Shown: piece by piece, positions 18,334 through 30,127 of the stretch
How the letters are laid out: the number at the start of each line of letters is the position of its first letter
How positions within the stretch are numbered: the first letter of the stretch is position 1
Source: Flammeovirgaceae bacterium UBA4465
GTDB lineage: Bacteria > Bacteroidota > Bacteroidia > Cytophagales > Cyclobacteriaceae
Length of the DNA stretch: 53,507 nucleotides
Direction: 5' to 3'
NCBI GenBank assembly: GCA_905182375.1
Contig: CAJJBF010000011.1
Coordinates: 1 to 53,507 of the forward strand
Made by a program: the position numbers and the translations under genes
The notes under the pieces: generated by a model
Seen by the model: the letters and a program-made list of their open reading frames with translations, nothing else
Databases searched by the model: none
Told to the model about the DNA's origin: nothing

Positions 18334-19182
18334 ATGAGTGATACAAAAGAAAAAATAGGATTAATAATCTTCTCAATCTTTTTTTTGAGTGATATTAATG
18401 CCCAAAAAAATGAAACTGTGACCCTCTCCTCAGAACAGTTTAATCAAATAAAAGCCACGGCGACGGAATTGTATCGAAAGTTAGATCGTGTGACACCCGG
18501 GGAGCGGGGCGCGCCACCTTCAGATGCCTTCGTTTTGTTTGACGGTTCTTCATTGGATGAATGGCAAAAGCCTTATTTTGAGTACAGAGGAAGTATGGTG
18601 GAGTATGCTGACCGTTTACCTGAGCTCAAAAGAGGCCCCCATATTACAAGTCCAGCAGATTGGAAATTGGAGAAAGGCGAAATGGTAGTTGTACCCGGTG
18701 CGGGCCATGTGGTGACCAAAAAACTTTTTGGAGATGTTCAATTGCACATTGAATGGTTGGCTCCAAAGAATAGTACTAAGAGCGGTCAGGATTACAGTAA
18801 CAGCGGACTTTTTTTTATGGGAATTTATGAAGTTCAAATATTGAATTCATACGATAATGAAACTTACAGTAATGGCCAAGCGGGTGCAGTTTATAAACAA
18901 CATATCCCTTTGGTAAACGCTGCGAATCCGCCGAGCCAATGGCAAGAGTATGATGTTATTTTTAGTGCGCCGAAGTTTTCTGAAAGAGGCGATCTACTTA
19001 ATCCAGCTAGAATGACCGTCTTTCACAACGGGGTGCTGATTCAAAATAACGTTTCGTTATTGGGTCCCACCTGTTATATCGGTCAAGCGCATTATATTAA
19101 ACACCCTGAAGCATTACCTATTCTATTACAAGATCATGGAAACCCAGTGAGATTCCGTAATATTTGGGCGAGGAAGTTATAG
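18334..19182 (+). CDS. DUF1080 / 3-keto-disaccharide hydrolase-domain protein
   Basis: A 282-residue protein with an N-terminal hydrophobic export segment (about 8-23, ending NAQ) and a concanavalin-like jelly-roll DUF1080 domain from about residue 60. Recognisable strands are FVLFDGSSLDEWQ, WKLEKGEMVVVPGAG, FGDVQLHIEWLAP, NSGLFFMGIYEVQILNSY and a final PVRFRNIWARKL. Some members hydrolyse 3-keto-glycosides; for this one the substrate is unknown. Signal peptide suggests periplasmic or surface location. Intact frame. No 3-keto-forming oxidoreductase is adjacent. Confidence 0.9.
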   Translation: MSDTKEKIGLIIFSIFFLSDINAQKNETVTLSSEQFNQIKATATELYRKLDRVTPGERGAPPSDAFVLFDGSSLDEWQKPYFEYRGSMVEYADRLPELKRGPHITSPADWKLEKGEMVVVPGAGHVVTKKLFGDVQLHIEWLAPKNSTKSGQDYSNSGLFFMGIYEVQILNSYDNETYSNGQAGAVYKQHIPLVNAANPPSQWQEYDVIFSAPKFSERGDLLNPARMTVFHNGVLIQNNVSLLGPTCYIGQAHYIKHPEALPILLQDHGNPVRFRNIWARKL

Positions 19183-19375
19183 CCCTAATCACCTATTTTT
19201 ATTTAGGTAATTCATCATAAAGAGCCGCGCAACGTATCTATCTTATCAGGATCTGATCTGCTTATAAGCTGGTTTAGCTTACCGTTTATATAAGTTAAAA
19301 AGGGATTTCAATGGGCTCTCATTAAATTAGATCTTACATAGGGGCGTAAACCTCTCATTCTTTTAAATAATCAGT

Positions 19376-22005
19376 ATGCTAAAAAACACATTTTCAATAT
19401 TTGGACTTTTGTTATTTTTCCTGTCCAATGCACAACCTGATATTGTGGACAAAGATCGGTTTTCATTTGAGCCAGAGCTAGAAATCAATGAAAAAATACC
19501 CAGTCCGAAAACATTTTTAAAATATGATTTGGGTGCTTCTTTTACGCTATATGCCGATGTAGAAGCTTACTTTAAGGTCCTTTCAGCCTCTTCTGGACGC
19601 GTTTTATACCATGAGTATGGACAGACCTACGAGGGTCGACCTTTGATTAATTTAGTTATCTCTTCCGAAGAAAACATAAAAAACATAGATAATATTAAGT
19701 CAAAGCACATGCTATTCCTGCAAGGAGCTGAAGCGGGCAAAGCACTTTTGAAAGGTCAACCTATTTTTACTTCTTTTAGTTACAACATTCATGGCAATGA
19801 AGCCTCATCGACTGAAGCGGCGATGCAGGTAGCCTATCGCATGGCGGCAGCTCAAGACAATGAAACGGAGGAAGTACTCAAAAACTCAGTAATCATAATG
19901 TATATCTGTATTAATCCTGATGGTCGTGATCGATACGTGTATTGGTATAAATCTATGAAAAGATTAAAAAGGCCAAGTAACGAGCCGCAGGACATCGAGC
20001 ATATGGAAGGTTGGCCAGGTGGGAGAACCAATCATTATTGGTTTGATATCAATAGAGATTGGGTGTGGCAAGTACACCCAGAGGCAAGGGGTCTATCCGA
20101 AGAGTATCAAAAATGGCTACCACAAGTACATGTTGATTATCATGAGCAAGGTTATAATAATAATTACTTCACGGCACCTGGTACCACGCCGAGAAATCAA
20201 TTGCTTCCAACACTTATGAAGGATGGTCCAAAGTTTTTGGGGATGCAAACATCGCACAATTTGATAAGCATCAGATCAATTATTTTACAAGGGATCGTTT
20301 TGATTTCTTTTATCCAGGATATGGATCAAGTTATCCAAGTGTTATGGGCGCTATCGGAATGTTAACCGAACAGGGTGGTGGATCTGCAGGGGGCCGAATT
20401 GTAAAGACTGAAGATGGGGTGAATCTCACCCTTAGACAAAGGATATTTGATCACTACACGACCTCTGTTGCAACCATCAAAACCTCGGTTTTGCACCGTG
20501 AAAGATTGCTTGATTACAGCAAGAGAGCATTGAACCCCGACAATAGTAAATCTAAGATCACTACTTATTTTTTTAGTGATCATGAAGTTTACAGTAATGA
20601 CCTGGTCAATATATTGATCCGAAATGGGATCAAAGTAGAACAGGCCCTTGATGATTTTCAGATCACAGCTGCCCAAGACTATCGTTCAGGACGCACCCTA
20701 AAAAAAACCTTTAATCAAGGGACTTATATTGTAACCACTCAACAGCCTAAACATTTGTTAATCAATACGATTATGGCCCGTAATTTGGAGATTGAAGATT
20801 CGGTGATGTATGATATGGCCACTTGGTCAGCTCCTTTGGCTTATAATTTAGAGGCATATTCCACAACGGGGCGGTATACGGTCAAGACCAAACAAGTGAG
20901 TCAAGAAGTTGCGTTCAATGGATCGGTGACCAATAACGAGGCTCAATATGCTTACGTGATTGACTGGAGTCAGCGGAATGCACCCCAAGCATTGGCCCAG
21001 TTATGGGCTAAGAAATACAATGTACGTTCTGCATTTGAGCCTTTTTATATGGGCGATCAAACATTTTCTGCAGGTACTCTGATTGTGCTGCGCGGCAGAA
21101 ACTTAGAGCGCAAAGATCAAATGGACCAGGAAATAAAAGCAATAGCTCAAAATACAGGGGTTGAGATTATGGGATTCAACAGCGGTCGGGTGATGGCCGG
21201 TATGGATTTAGCCAATGGTAGAAATGTGCCTATCAAGCAACCTAAGGTGGCCTTACTGGTAGAACCTCCCTTTAGCACTTATACTGCTGGGCAAATTTAT
21301 TTTTTATTTGATTGGCAAACGGGTCTGCCTATCGATCGCATTAAAGCGACGGCACTGCAGCAAAGCAGCACCCTAAAATTTGGAGGTAGATCAAGAAGCG
21401 TTGATTTAAAAGATTATGATGTCCTCATTTTACCTAATGGAGGAAGTGGTTTGTCTGAGTTATTTAAAGAAGAAGCATTGGATGAGATCAAGGATTGGGT
21501 AAATGAAGGGGGGACACTCATCGCCACCGAGGGAGCGGCATCATTTTTCACCAAGGAGTCTTCCGACTTCACAGAAATTTCCCTCAAAAAATACCCAAAA
21601 GATTCGAGTCTAATGGCTCGATCGCTCCCGTATGATCAGCGAACGGCATATGAAGGTAAAAAAAGAATACCAGGAACGGCTTTGAATGCTAAAATAGACA
21701 TCACTCATCCCCTTGCCTTTGGACTTAAGGCCAAGCTCTACACTTTGAAATTTGGTACCGATGCATTGGTGCCAAATGCAGCATTGGAAACCGTGGGAAG
21801 TTATGGCACATTGAATCAACTGAATGTGGCGGGTTATGCCTCCCCAGAAAATCTCAGCCATTTGGCTGGGAATACTTTTGCGGGAGTGGTAAGTATGGGT
21901 AGGGGAAAAGTGGTGTATTTGATTGATAATACGCAATACCGTATGTTTTGGATGGGTCCTTCCAGAATGATGCAAAATGCAGTCATGCAAATACCCGGCT
22001 ATTAA
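19376..22005 (+). pseudogene. M14-family zinc carboxypeptidase with C-terminal GATase-like domain, frameshifted
   Basis: A secreted metallopeptidase of about 875 residues. A signal peptide (1-19, ending SNAQ) precedes the M14 domain: zinc ligands in NIHGNEASS and VHVDYHEQG, substrate-binding NPDGRDRY, and FDINRDWVW. The second half contains a GATase1/DJ-1-like segment (DVLILPNGGSG, WVNEGGTLIATEGAA) and a beta-rich end, as in Bacteroidota M14 proteins of this length. The frame breaks at about 20231-20240, where one base is missing in TTTTTGGGG; restoring it yields the continuous FGDANIAQFDKHQ to YPGYGSSYPSVMGA. Downstream, the first VPS10-like gene starts 29 bases after the stop, probably co-transcribed. 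Confidence 0.88.
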
Positions 22006-22034
22006 AAGTATTATTTAAAAAGAAATATTGTACA

Positions 22035-25000
22035 ATGAAAAATCTTCGATTAATTTTTTTAACCTGTCTTGTGCTGCCACTCATGGTTTTTGCGCAAAAA
22101 AAGAAAAAAGCGTCTCAGGTTGCTGAAAGTCTTGTTGAGGCCTGAATTATTTTCGGGTTTAAAATGGAGAAATATAGGTCCTTTTCGAGGAGGAAGAAGT
22201 GTTACTTCTTCTGGCGTAGTTGGAGACCCCATGACTTATTACATGGGCAATACCGGAGGAGGTGTCTGGAAAACCTCAGATGCCCTCAAGTAGGTTATGC
22301 GCCAGGGAATGGTTTTTTTGAATTGGGTTCTATCCGCTACGATGGTGTAACTATAGCCGACTCAACTACACTAGCTAATAACTTCACTCTGGAATATACC
22401 ATGACTGATCTCATGCATACGGCGTATATAAGTCTACCGATGCGGGAAAAACCTGGGATCATATAGGACTAGAGGGTACCATGACGATCTCAGATGTCAT
22501 CATTCATCCTACCAATCCAGACATCGTATTCATTGCTGCACAAGGCGCTCAGCATGGACCCACTCAAGAAAGAGGCATTTATAAATCCATAGATGGTGGG
22601 CAAAGTTGGATGAAAAAACTTTTTGTTGCAGATAATGTTGGTGCTTCATCTCTGAGTATGGATATGAATAATCCGCGCATACTTTATGCTAGTATGTGGC
22701 AGCACATTAGGTATCCTTGGACGATGGAATCAGGAGGTGCAGGATCAGGTCTGTACAAGTCGACAGACATGGGGGAGACCTGGAATCCAATGAGTGAAGG
22801 ACTCCCAGAAGAATTTGGAAAATCAGGTATATCTGTTTCAAGAGCTAATGGCGATTTGGTATTTGCGGTAATTGAAGCTGCGGGAACTAAAGGAGGTGTT
22901 TATCGATCTGAGAATGCAGGCAAAAGCTGGAAGCAAACCAGTACAGATCGGGTAACCATAGCCAGGTCGTGGTATTACATGGAAATATTCACAGATCCTT
23001 CCAATGAGAATGTCGTGTACGTCTTGAATGCGCCAGTCCTCAAATCGATTGATAAAGGGAAGACCTTTCAGCCGATATCCGTTCCTCACGGAGACAATCA
23101 TCATCTATGGATCAACCCTATGAACTCCAAAAACATGATTAACTCCAATGATGGAGGGGCCAATATTACCTTCAACGGAGGTGAGAGTTGGACGCGACAA
23201 GACCAACAACCCACCGCCCAGTTCTATCGGGTCATTACGGACAATAAGGTGCCCTATCATGTGTACGGTGGGCAGCAAGATAACTCTGCCATTGGGATTG
23301 CAAGTAGAACGAATGGTCGGGGAATCACATGGAAGGATTGGTATTCGGTTGCTGGATGTGAAAGTGCTTATTTAGCTTTTGATCCGAATAATCCTGAAAC
23401 TGTCTTTGGTGGCTGTTATCAAGGGATCATCGATCGATGGTCAAGATCAACAGCGGCGTCAAAATCAATAAAAGAATATCCGGAATTGAATCTAGGAAAT
23501 GTACCTAAAGATTTTAAATATAGGTTCAATTGGAATGCACCTATTATAAGTTCACCTCATGATCGCTCGGTAATTTATCATGCAGGAAATGTGGTATTTA
23601 AGACCCTTGATGGAGGAATTAATTGGGAAGTAATCAGCCCCGATTTAACGAGAAATGATAAAGCACATCAAGGGCCCGGTGGGGGTCCTTACACCAATGA
23701 GGCTGCGGGTGGTGAAAATTATAATACCCTTATGTATTTGACAGAATCGCCACATGAAAAAGGAGTTTTATGGGCAGGTTCTGATGATGGATTGGTTCAT
23801 CTCACGCGTGATGGTGGCATCAATTGGTCTAACGTTACCCCCAAAGAATTGCCGGAAGCCATCGTAAATTCTATTGAAGTTTCTCCCCATGATCCTGCGA
23901 CAGCTTACATAACGGTCATGGCTTATAAATTCAACAACTTAAAACCGATGGTTTATAAAACTTCGGATTATGGCGTGAGCTGGGTAAAACGAGTTTCCGG
24001 CATTGATGATCAAACGGTTGTAAGAGTCGTAAGGGAAGACAAGGAAGTAGAGGGATTACTTTATGCGGGAACCGAAGCAGGATTATATATCTCGTTCAAT
24101 GGAGGCGTATTTTGGCAAAAAATACAGCTCAATCTGCCCATTGTGCCGATCAATGATTTAACCATCCAAGACAATGATTTGATTGCAGCTACTGCAGGTC
24201 GATCTTTTTGGATTTTAGATGATTTAGGAGCTTTTCAGGGCTCAAAAGGAAAGTTTGAAAAAGACTTAATGTTATTTCAACCTAAAAAAACGTATCGAAT
24301 ATTCGGCGGATCAACGGATGAACCGAGACCCGGTTTGGGTCAAAACCCAAAATCAGGTGTTCTGATTGATTATTATCTATCAGAAAAAAAGGACAGTGCT
24401 TCTTTGCATTTAAAGGTGATCAATAGCTCAGGGAAAGTAATAAGAAGCCTTTCGAATGGGCCAGAGGAATTCGTAAGTTGGCCCGGAGGACCCCAAAAAC
24501 CAGTATTGATGCCTACCAAGAGAGGCGTAAATAGAGTCGTATGGGATTTCACAAGGGCACCGCTCCCATCCATTGATAAAGTCTTTGTATACGGAAATTA
24601 TTCTGGTGGTCATGTAGCTCCAGGGAACCTATACCTTGAGATTGATATTAGATCAAGATTCGGTAGAGACCACTGTTGAAATATTGGCAGATCCGCGAGT
24701 TCAAGCCACCCTCAATGATTATGTTTCACAACAAGAGATGATGATTTCAATTGAGCAGGCCATCAAAGAGATCCATGAAGCGGTCAATGACATGCGTTCA
24801 GCGAAATCTCAAATCGAGTATTATCAGTCGATGCTTGAGGAAAGCGCCGTCGCCCCAGAAATTATCGAATTGGGAGGAGACATTATCGCTCAGATTGAGG
24901 CATGGGAAGGTGCATTGATTCAACCGGATCAAAAGACTTTTCAAGATGTGATAAATTTTCATAATCAGTTAAATGCGCAATGGATGAATTTGAAGGATTA

Positions 25001-25178
25001 TGTGGATAGTGCGGATCCCATATTGACAGCAGGTGCGAAAGAGCGATTCAATGATCTTGAAGGGCAATGGATTTTATTTCAGCAAACAAAAAATCAAATC
25101 ATCAATGAGGAGATGGAGCAATTCAATCAAATGTACAAAGCGCTTGATTTACCGATGATTATGATTCCGAATCGATAA
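22035..25178 (+). pseudogene. VPS10/sortilin-like BNR-repeat exported protein (paralogue 1), several frameshifts
   Basis: An exported beta-propeller protein of about 1,040 residues. It starts [20 protein letters not shown], a signal peptide, then [15 protein letters not shown]. Repeated Asp-box/BNR units such as YKSIDGGQSW, YKSTDMGETW, FKTLDGGINW and YKTSDYGVSW build the propeller; a helical C-terminal part follows. Breaks: an extra base at 22142 (GAGGC-C-TGAA), a garbled stretch about 22285-22445 where the frame changes more than once, and an extra base at 24626-24629. Between these the protein reads cleanly. Function of the family is unproven; glycosidase and peptidase roles have both been suggested by annotation. 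Follows the M14 gene by 29 bases. Confidence 0.85.
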
Positions 25179-25241
25179 ACATGGCTTTAATAATAATTAT
25201 TAATTGGCAAGAAAATCCTATCTTCATCCTTAAAATAACCT

Positions 25242-25520
25242 ATGAATGAGATTCAAGATTTAATTAAATCGGGGGCAACCATTGTAGATGTACGTTCTAG
25301 GGAAGAGTTTGAACAAGGTCATGTGACCTCTTCCTTAAATATTCCACTCAATGAAGTAGTGGCTAGAATTGATGAGTTTAAAAGTATTCAACAACCCTTT
25401 TTAGTATGCTGTTTGAGCGGGGGACGCAGTGAGCAAGCTACCGAATATCTTCAATCGATGGAAATAAAATGTTTGAATGCGGGGGGCTGGCAACAAGTGC
25501 AAGGTTGGCTGAGTGACTAG
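25242..25520 (+). CDS. Single-domain rhodanese-like protein
   Basis: A 92-residue cytoplasmic rhodanese domain; such proteins carry sulfane sulfur on a catalytic cysteine. VDVRSREEFEQGHV at about residues 15-28 is the conserved entry motif, SLNIPLNEV follows, and the active-site loop C-L-S-G-G-R has Cys57 as the persulfide-forming residue. It ends 71 bases from the convergent Crp/Fnr gene. Rhodanese genes beside Crp/Fnr-type regulators occur elsewhere in Bacteroidota and hint at sulfur or redox regulation, but this is inference. Confidence 0.9.
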   Translation: MNEIQDLIKSGATIVDVRSREEFEQGHVTSSLNIPLNEVVARIDEFKSIQQPFLVCCLSGGRSEQATEYLQSMEIKCLNAGGWQQVQGWLSD

Positions 25521-25591
25521 TCGGAGTAACGCTAAGGATGCCGATGAAACCCTCATCAATAACTAGGAGGTGTAAGGCCAAGTGACAAGAG

Positions 25592-26233
25592 TTATAGTAA
25601 TTCTACTCGATTCCGTTGTTGACGTATTTGGCGAGTAGCTGATAGATGTTTCATGAGTCTTGAAATGACCACGCGAGAGGTATTTAACTCAATGGCTATT
25701 TGTTGATGACTTTTAGTGATGGTAGAAGAACCCGACGCATGCTTTAGATCGAGTAAATATTTGTACAACCGATCACCCATCTTCATAAATGAGATGCTAT
25801 CAAATGTGGATAAGAGATCATCAACTTTATCATTCGTACTTTGGAAAATAAATTTCCTGAAATTGGGGTATTTGACAATCCAGGCATCGACTTTAGTACC
25901 AGGAATCATCCAAATTTCTGCAGATTGTTCAACAATAGAGCCAATGCCTGATGGTGTCTGATTGATAATGGAATTGATAGCAAAGGAACAAGTTTCTCCC
26001 CTTCCTGTATAAAAAAGAGTAATTTCATGGCCTTCATCGTCACCCCGATACGCCCTGAGTCTTCCAGAGAGAATGAAGGGCAAATAAGCTACTTTCATAC
26101 CTGAACTCAGCAAATAGGCTCCTTTTTTAGCTTTTTTTAATCGCCCACAGGTAAGAATTTCTTCAATTAAGGACTCTTCGAAACCTTTTTCTTTGAGGAG
26201 GCTTTTTAATCTGATTTGATGGGTGTGCAACAA
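25592..26233 (-). CDS. Crp/Fnr family transcriptional regulator
   Basis: A 213-residue regulator: cyclic-nucleotide-binding-type effector domain (about 15-130, with KGAYLLSSGMKVAYLPFILSG and GRGETCSFAINSIIN), long dimerisation helix (about 130-150) and a winged helix-turn-helix at about 170-205 (ITKSHQQIAIELNTSRVVISRLMKHL). The Cys of GETC corresponds to a cysteine often seen in this Bacteroidota group, but there is no Fnr-type N-terminal Cys cluster, so no iron-sulfur sensor is evident. Intact. It converges with the rhodanese gene, a possible functional partner. Confidence 0.92.
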   Translation of the reverse strand: MLHTHQIRLKSLLKEKGFEESLIEEILTCGRLKKAKKGAYLLSSGMKVAYLPFILSGRLRAYRGDDEGHEITLFYTGRGETCSFAINSIINQTPSGIGSIVEQSAEIWMIPGTKVDAWIVKYPNFRKFIFQSTNDKVDDLLSTFDSISFMKMGDRLYKYLLDLKHASGSSTITKSHQQIAIELNTSRVVISRLMKHLSATRQIRQQRNRVELL

Positions 26234-26801
26234 CTTTTGTCTAAACTTTAGGAGTGTTTGTTTAACTATAAGCTAAGTAAAAATACAAAGGAATGAACAA
26301 AAAAAAAATTTGTTTTATTAGTGGGTTTATTTTAAAGTTAACTGTTGCCTGAAATATCAACATAGTTTAATCATTTATTAAGCATCAAAAAGTGCCATAC
26401 AATTAACCAACTAATTGAAAGGGGGTGAGATTGATTAAGGGGATATATAAGGTCACCATTAAGCATTCTTCTTGTATGGGTACAGGGGAGTGAGTGATTT
26501 CGAAAGGGTTCCCTTTAGCTTTATGAGGGATTTTCAGCCCATTATTTCCATAGTATAATCCCTTGATTTCACTGAGACGGGATAATTAAAAGGGCATAAG
26601 CCAGCTTCAAAATTCTTTATTTTTTTAAAATAATAATAAAGAGAATTCCATAAATGCTTTTTTAAATCGAATGATAATTTTCATTTATGGGCTCATAGAA
26701 CGATGTACTCTTGACCGATGATGTAAAAATGAGTGCTGCAGCCGTCAATTTTTGAATTGAGATGTATCTTAGTCTCAAATACAACAAAATAAGCCGCAGA
26801 T
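26234..26801. other. Intergenic region, no gene found
   Basis: 568 AT-rich bases between two gene starts reading away from each other (Crp/Fnr to the left, VPS10 paralogue 2 to the right). I see no open frame with support, tRNA, or strong terminator. It should hold both promoters. Confidence 0.6.
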
Positions 26802-29800
26802 ATGAGAACAGCTATCTATTTAACCCTCGTTATTTTTATTTCCTACTCTGAGATATTAGCCCAGCGATTAAGCAAAAGCTCAGTAGAAAAGCTCTCTAAA
26901 AGCGTTTTCGAAGAAACGACTTTGACAGGATTGAAATTTAGGTCGATTGGACCCGCGCAGACCTCAGGTCGCGTATCTGATTTCGCAATCAATCCAAATA
27001 ATTTTAAAGAATATTATGTGGCGGCAGCCTCAGGGGGGGTGTGGAAAACGGTCAATGCAGGGACCACATATATTCCTGTTTTTGATGAGGCGGGCAGTTA
27101 TTCGATTGGTTGTATCACCATGGATCCAAACAATGCTAATGTGATTTGGGTTGGAACAGGTGAGAACAATAATCAAAGAAGTGTACCCTATGGTGATGGC
27201 GTATATAAATCCATAGATGGGGGTGAGACGTGGAAAAATATGGGACTCAAAAGCTCTGAACACATTGGGAAGATTTTGGTAGATCCAAATAATTCTAATA
27301 TTATATACGTAGCGGCCATTGGTCCTTTATGGAGTTCGGGAGGAGAACGAGGGGTTTATAAATCGGTCAATGGGGGTGAAACATGGCGTTTAATGCTGGG
27401 CATTGATGCGGATACGGGGATCAATGATTTGATCATGGATCCTCGTGATAGTCAAGTCATTTATGCAGCAGCCTATCAACGCAGGCGACATGTATTCACT
27501 TATTTGGGCGGTGGTCCGGGTTCAGGATTACATAAATCAGTGGATGGTGGAGCTACTTGGATAGAAATTAACAAAGGTTTACCTGAAGTAGACAAGGGAA
27601 GAATTGGGATGGCCATGGCACCTTCTGATCCAGAAGTAATTTATGCCATCGTTGAAGCTTCAGAAGGTAAAGGTGGTTTTTTCATGAGTACCAATCGCGG
27701 AGCCAGTTGGAAAAAACAAGGGAATTATAGTACCAGTGGTAATTATTATCAAGAAATCGTCGTGGACCCTAAAGATGCACAAACAGTTTACGCCATGAAT
27801 ACGTGGATACAAGTTTCGCATGATGGGGGTAAGACCTTTAAGGTGCTGGGTGAAACAACGAAGCATGTAGATAATCATTGTATGTGGATTGATCCTACCG
27901 ATTCGGAGCATTTTTTAGTAGGATGCGATGGGGGTATTTATGAATCTTGGGATCGGGGCGGAAACGTGGCATTATAAACCAAACTTACCGGTTACCCAAT
28001 TTTATAAGGTAGCGTTGGACAATGCTTATCCTTTCTATCATGTATACGGAGGGACTCAAGACAATGCCAGTTTGGGTGGCCCGTCGAGGTCATTAAGTGA
28101 TAATGGGATTTCCAATGAAGAATGGTTCAATACCCATGGGGGAGATGGATTTGAAACTCAAGTAGATCAAGACAATGCCAATATTATTTATGCTCAATCC
28201 CAACACGGTGCTTTAGTTAGATATGATCGTCTGAATGGCGAAGAGCTGGGGATTCAACCACAACCTCGAAAAGATGAAAATGCTTATCGATGGAATTGGG
28301 ATGCGCCCTTGGTCATTAGCAACCATGACAATAAGCGCTTGTATTTTGCGGCCAATAAAGTTTTTCGTACCGACGACCGGGGGAATAGCTGGAAGGTGAT
28401 TAGTGAAGATTTGACTGCTAACATTGATAGAAATAAGCTTGAAATCATGGGAAGAGTGTGGGGCATTGATGCCATCGCAAAGAATCAATCAACTTCTCAA
28501 TACGGAACCATCGTAGCTATGGATGAATCGCCACTCAATGAAAACCTACTTTTTGTGGGCACCGATGATGGCTTAGTACAGATCACCGAAAATATGGGTG
28601 TTTCATGGACCAAAATAACTACGATTCCAGGTGTGCCTAAGCAAACTTATGTAAATATGTTATTGGCTTCGCCACATGATGAAAATGTGGTATTTGCCTG
28701 TTTCAACAATCATAAAAAGGGAGACTTTTTACCTTATGTATATAAAAGCATGGATAAAGGAAGGACGTGGACATCCATCACAGCAAACCTACCGACAAAA
28801 GGGTCGACCTACGCCATAGCACAAGACCATATAGATCCTAATTTGCTTTTTGTAGGTACTGAATTTGGTTTGTTTGTCAGCAATAATGGAGGGGTTTCTT
28901 GGGTTCGAATGAAATCAGGGCTGCCGACCATTGCCGTTCGTGATATTGCGATTCAAAAACGTGAAAACGACTTAGTTTTAGGCACCTTTGGTCGGGGTTT
29001 TTATGTACTAGATGATTATTCTGCCCTACGAAACAGCAATGAAGAAACATTAAGTGCGTCCGGGGTTTTATTTTCTGTGAGAGATCCTTTGCTTTATGAG
29101 CCCAGTTATCCAATGGGTTTGCCCGGACAATCGTTTCAAGGGGACAGTTATTACCGAGGGGAAAACCTACCTTCTGTGGCGATGTTTACTTACTATCTGA
29201 AAGACGACATTCAATCGATACAAGAGCAGCGACGTGAACGAGAAAAGAAACAACAAAAAGATGGTCTGAATGCAGTTTACCCGAGTTACGAAGCACTGAA
29301 ATCCGAACGCACCGAAAAGGCACCTCAAATTGTTTTTACGGTGACCAATGCCCTAGGAAATGTAGTTAGAAAAATAATAACGGCACCTAAGAAAGGCATC
29401 CATCGGATGTACTGGGACATGCGTTATGCGGATACAGATCCCATTAATTTGAAGACCAGTGCTTTTTATAACCCTTGGTCAGACAGTGATAAAGGTATTT
29501 TAGTGGCTCCCGGAGCCTATCAGGTAAGTATGTCAAAAATAGTCAGAGGTGAAGTGATCGCTATGGGAGATCCGATAGATTTTACAATCAAAGCGCTAGA
29601 TAACAGATCCTTACCTGGTACTGACCGAATGATATTAGATGGCTTCAATCGCAAGTTACTCAAGCTATCAGGTGCTGTAAGCGCTGCCAGTCAAACGTTG
29701 CGGGAAGTAAAAAATCAATTAAAGTATATTGACGCTGCTTTGCTAAAAGCAGAGATTCCATCAGATCATATTTCCTATCAGTTAGCCGATCAAATGGGCC

Positions 29801-30108
29801 AAAAAGTAGCGGAGTTAAATACGGTATTGGGGCGAGATGCCGTAGCGCGCACCTTAGATTTAGATCAACCTCCGAGCTTGGGAAGTAGGATGGGTAGGTT
29901 GGTTTATATGATGTTTTCATCCACTTCAGAACCGACACAAACGAGTCGTGATGGGTATGCCATTGTGCTAGCTTCATTTAAACTACTATTGGTTGAAATA
30001 GAAATGCTCGTAAATAATGATTTAAAGGCATTAAATGAACAATTGGCCTTGGTAGGGGCACCCTATACCCCTTATGCTTTACCAAAAGTGCCTATATTTA
30101 ATAATTAG
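26802..30108 (+). pseudogene. VPS10/sortilin-like BNR-repeat exported protein (paralogue 2), single frameshift
   Basis: A paralogue of the 22-25 kb gene, about 1,100 residues long. Signal peptide MRTAIYLTLVIFISYSEILA, then LKFRSIGPAQTSGRVSD and many Asp-box repeats (YKSIDGGETW, YKSVNGGETW, HKSVDGGATW, YKSMDKGRTW), forming a propeller, then a charged helical C-terminal region. The frame is lost once, at 27960-27961, where coding-strand GGGGC is followed by one G too many. Removing it joins GIYESWDRG to ETWHYKPNLPVTQFYKV without loss. All flanking sequence is well conserved, so this may be an assembly indel. The esterase gene starts 19 bases after the stop. Confidence 0.88.
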
Positions 30109-30127
30109 AATAAAAAAGAATAGCGAA

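Noticed and set aside
21610..21990. Minus-strand open frame of 126 codons inside the M14 gene
   Set aside because: It lies antisense to a clearly conserved coding region and its protein resembles nothing; a shadow frame.
27030..27263. Minus-strand open frames within the VPS10-like genes
   Set aside because: They mirror the Asp-box coding repeats on the opposite strand and carry no independent start signal or family similarity.
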